Shown: piece after piece, positions 63,757 through 64,000 of the stretch
Numbering within the stretch: the first letter of the stretch is position 1
Layout: the number at the start of each line of letters is the position of its first letter
Assembly: GCA_949298825.1 (NCBI GenBank)
Contig: CASFYB010000006.1
Span: forward strand, 21,935-85,934
Source: an uncultured Helicobacter sp.
Lineage (GTDB): Bacteria > Campylobacterota > Campylobacteria > Campylobacterales > Helicobacteraceae
Direction of reading: 5' to 3'
DNA: 64,000 nucleotides
Notes under the pieces: generated by a model
The model's database searches: none
The model's input: the letters and a program-made list of their open reading frames with translations, nothing else
Told to the model about the DNA's origin: nothing
Translations under genes and position numbers: made by a program

Positions 63757-63779
63757 ATCTAGCCCTTTATAGGCTAGAT
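63757..63779. repeat. Hairpin ATCTAGCC/GGCTAGAT
   Basis: An 8-bp inverted repeat around a seven-base loop. Its core (TCTAGCC/GGCTAGA) recurs in the hairpin at 63838 and in the queE-sodB palindrome. Confidence 0.55.
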
Positions 63780-63837
63780 ACACAAATACACAATTTAAGT
63801 ATTAAATATTGAGTCATCAATTTGGCGATGATTTAAT

Positions 63838-63869
63838 ATATTATCTAGCCCCAAAGGGCTAGATAATAT
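63838..63869. repeat. 14-bp hairpin containing TCTAGCCC/GGGCTAGA
   Basis: A perfect 14-bp stem with a four-base CAAA loop, followed by AT-rich repeats of TTAGATAATATT. It is a terminator-like structure in sequence with no visible gene on either side. Confidence 0.6.
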
Positions 63870-63954
63870 TTACTTAGATAATATTTAGATATTACTTGGA
63901 TAATATTGACTATAGATATTCCTCAATAAGATCATTCTTCTAATAACAATCCTA

Positions 63955-64000
63955 TTAATTCACCTCTATAATCTCACCATCACTCTTTAATTCTTTTAAT
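63955..64000 (-). CDS. Possible C-terminus of a minus-strand gene, cut by the window edge
   Basis: On the minus strand the last frame before the edge reads LKELKSDGEIIEVN then a stop at 63955-63957. The sequence has protein-like character, with a winged-helix-like wing feel, but fourteen residues are too few to assign. It would explain the hairpins to its left as part of its 3' region. Confidence 0.3.
   Translation of the reverse strand, partial: LKELKSDGEIIEVN

Larger units (their letters stand above)
63157..63954. other. Long non-coding, low-complexity intergenic region
   Basis: About 800 bases with no convincing gene. The plus strand is A-rich from about 63470, with many short repeats of TCTAAA and AACAATCTA (starts near 63724, 63744 and 63754). 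It holds the C11-T9 tract and the inverted repeats listed separately. A short plus-strand frame at 63264-63470 and an antisense frame both lack a credible start or composition. I see no tRNA or known RNA. Confidence 0.55.

Noticed and set aside
63680..63770. The AACAATCTA repeats as a CRISPR array
   Set aside because: The repeats are only nine bases, with uneven spacing and no cas genes in the window.

Overview
The window comes from a Helicobacter, most likely an enterohepatic species. Base composition is AT-rich. Several gene blocks are ones I remember from H. pylori: ftsI-fliE-flgC-flgB-ftsW, lpxC with minC and an M23 peptidase, hemH-thioredoxin lipoprotein-ccsBA, cdsA-dxr, mnmG-dapE, fliW-bamD-lon and recO-accD. 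A complete cytolethal distending toxin (cdtABC) cluster, absent from H. pylori, points to the enterohepatic group. The species is not determined.

Layout. 1-2868 ileS. 2880-8720 is one tight minus-strand run: accD, rlmH, a two-helix membrane protein of unknown function, cdtA, cdtB, cdtC and a RocE/LysP-type amino acid permease. The gaps are 21 bases or fewer and some genes overlap. 8908-9528 recO, then a five-gene tRNA cluster (Lys, Glu, Val, Asp and a divergent second Glu) behind a TTGACA-N17-TATAAT promoter. 10091-14664 holds ftsI, fliE, flgC, flgB (two sigma-54-like promoters) and ftsW. 15736-25131 is a long plus-strand envelope run: mraY, murD, a Crp/Fnr regulator, three tandem small outer-membrane beta-barrels, an M23 peptidase, minC, lpxC, a short TsaB-like gene and a CysQ-like phosphatase.

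25123-38931 holds ccdA, a DEAD-box helicase, ilvE, a band-7 protein, a DUF2393-like protein, rsmE, hemH, a thioredoxin-fold lipoprotein, ccsBA, an AsmA-like protein and small redox or hydrolase genes, ending with msrB. 39034-48668 holds sppA, purU, a polysaccharide deacetylase, acnB, proC, fliW, bamD and lon. 48819-53062 holds two outer-membrane proteins, dxr and cdsA. 53220-59821 is a plus-strand run: mnmG, dapE, a YedF-like gene, a selenocysteine-containing selD, a lipoprotein, queD and queE. Then come sodB, one more outer-membrane barrel and a DASS-type anion transporter. The last ~840 bases hold no convincing complete gene: a C11/T9 tract, several inverted repeats and A-rich low-complexity sequence, with the possible end of a minus-strand gene at the right edge.

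How the genes work together. Envelope synthesis dominates (MraY, MurD, FtsI, FtsW, LpxC, CdsA, Dxr, BamD, M23 peptidase, DapE). A cytochrome c and thiol-redox set (CcdA, CcsBA, thioredoxin lipoprotein, HemH) and a queuosine pair (QueD, QueE) are also present, with MnmG acting on tRNA. The main points of interest are: selD read through an in-frame UGA with a hairpin just downstream; the toxin genes placed inside an accD housekeeping run and coupled by ATGA to an unknown membrane protein; ferrochelatase with no usual start codon in front of its conserved N-terminus; and a tRNA-Glu with U at position 37.
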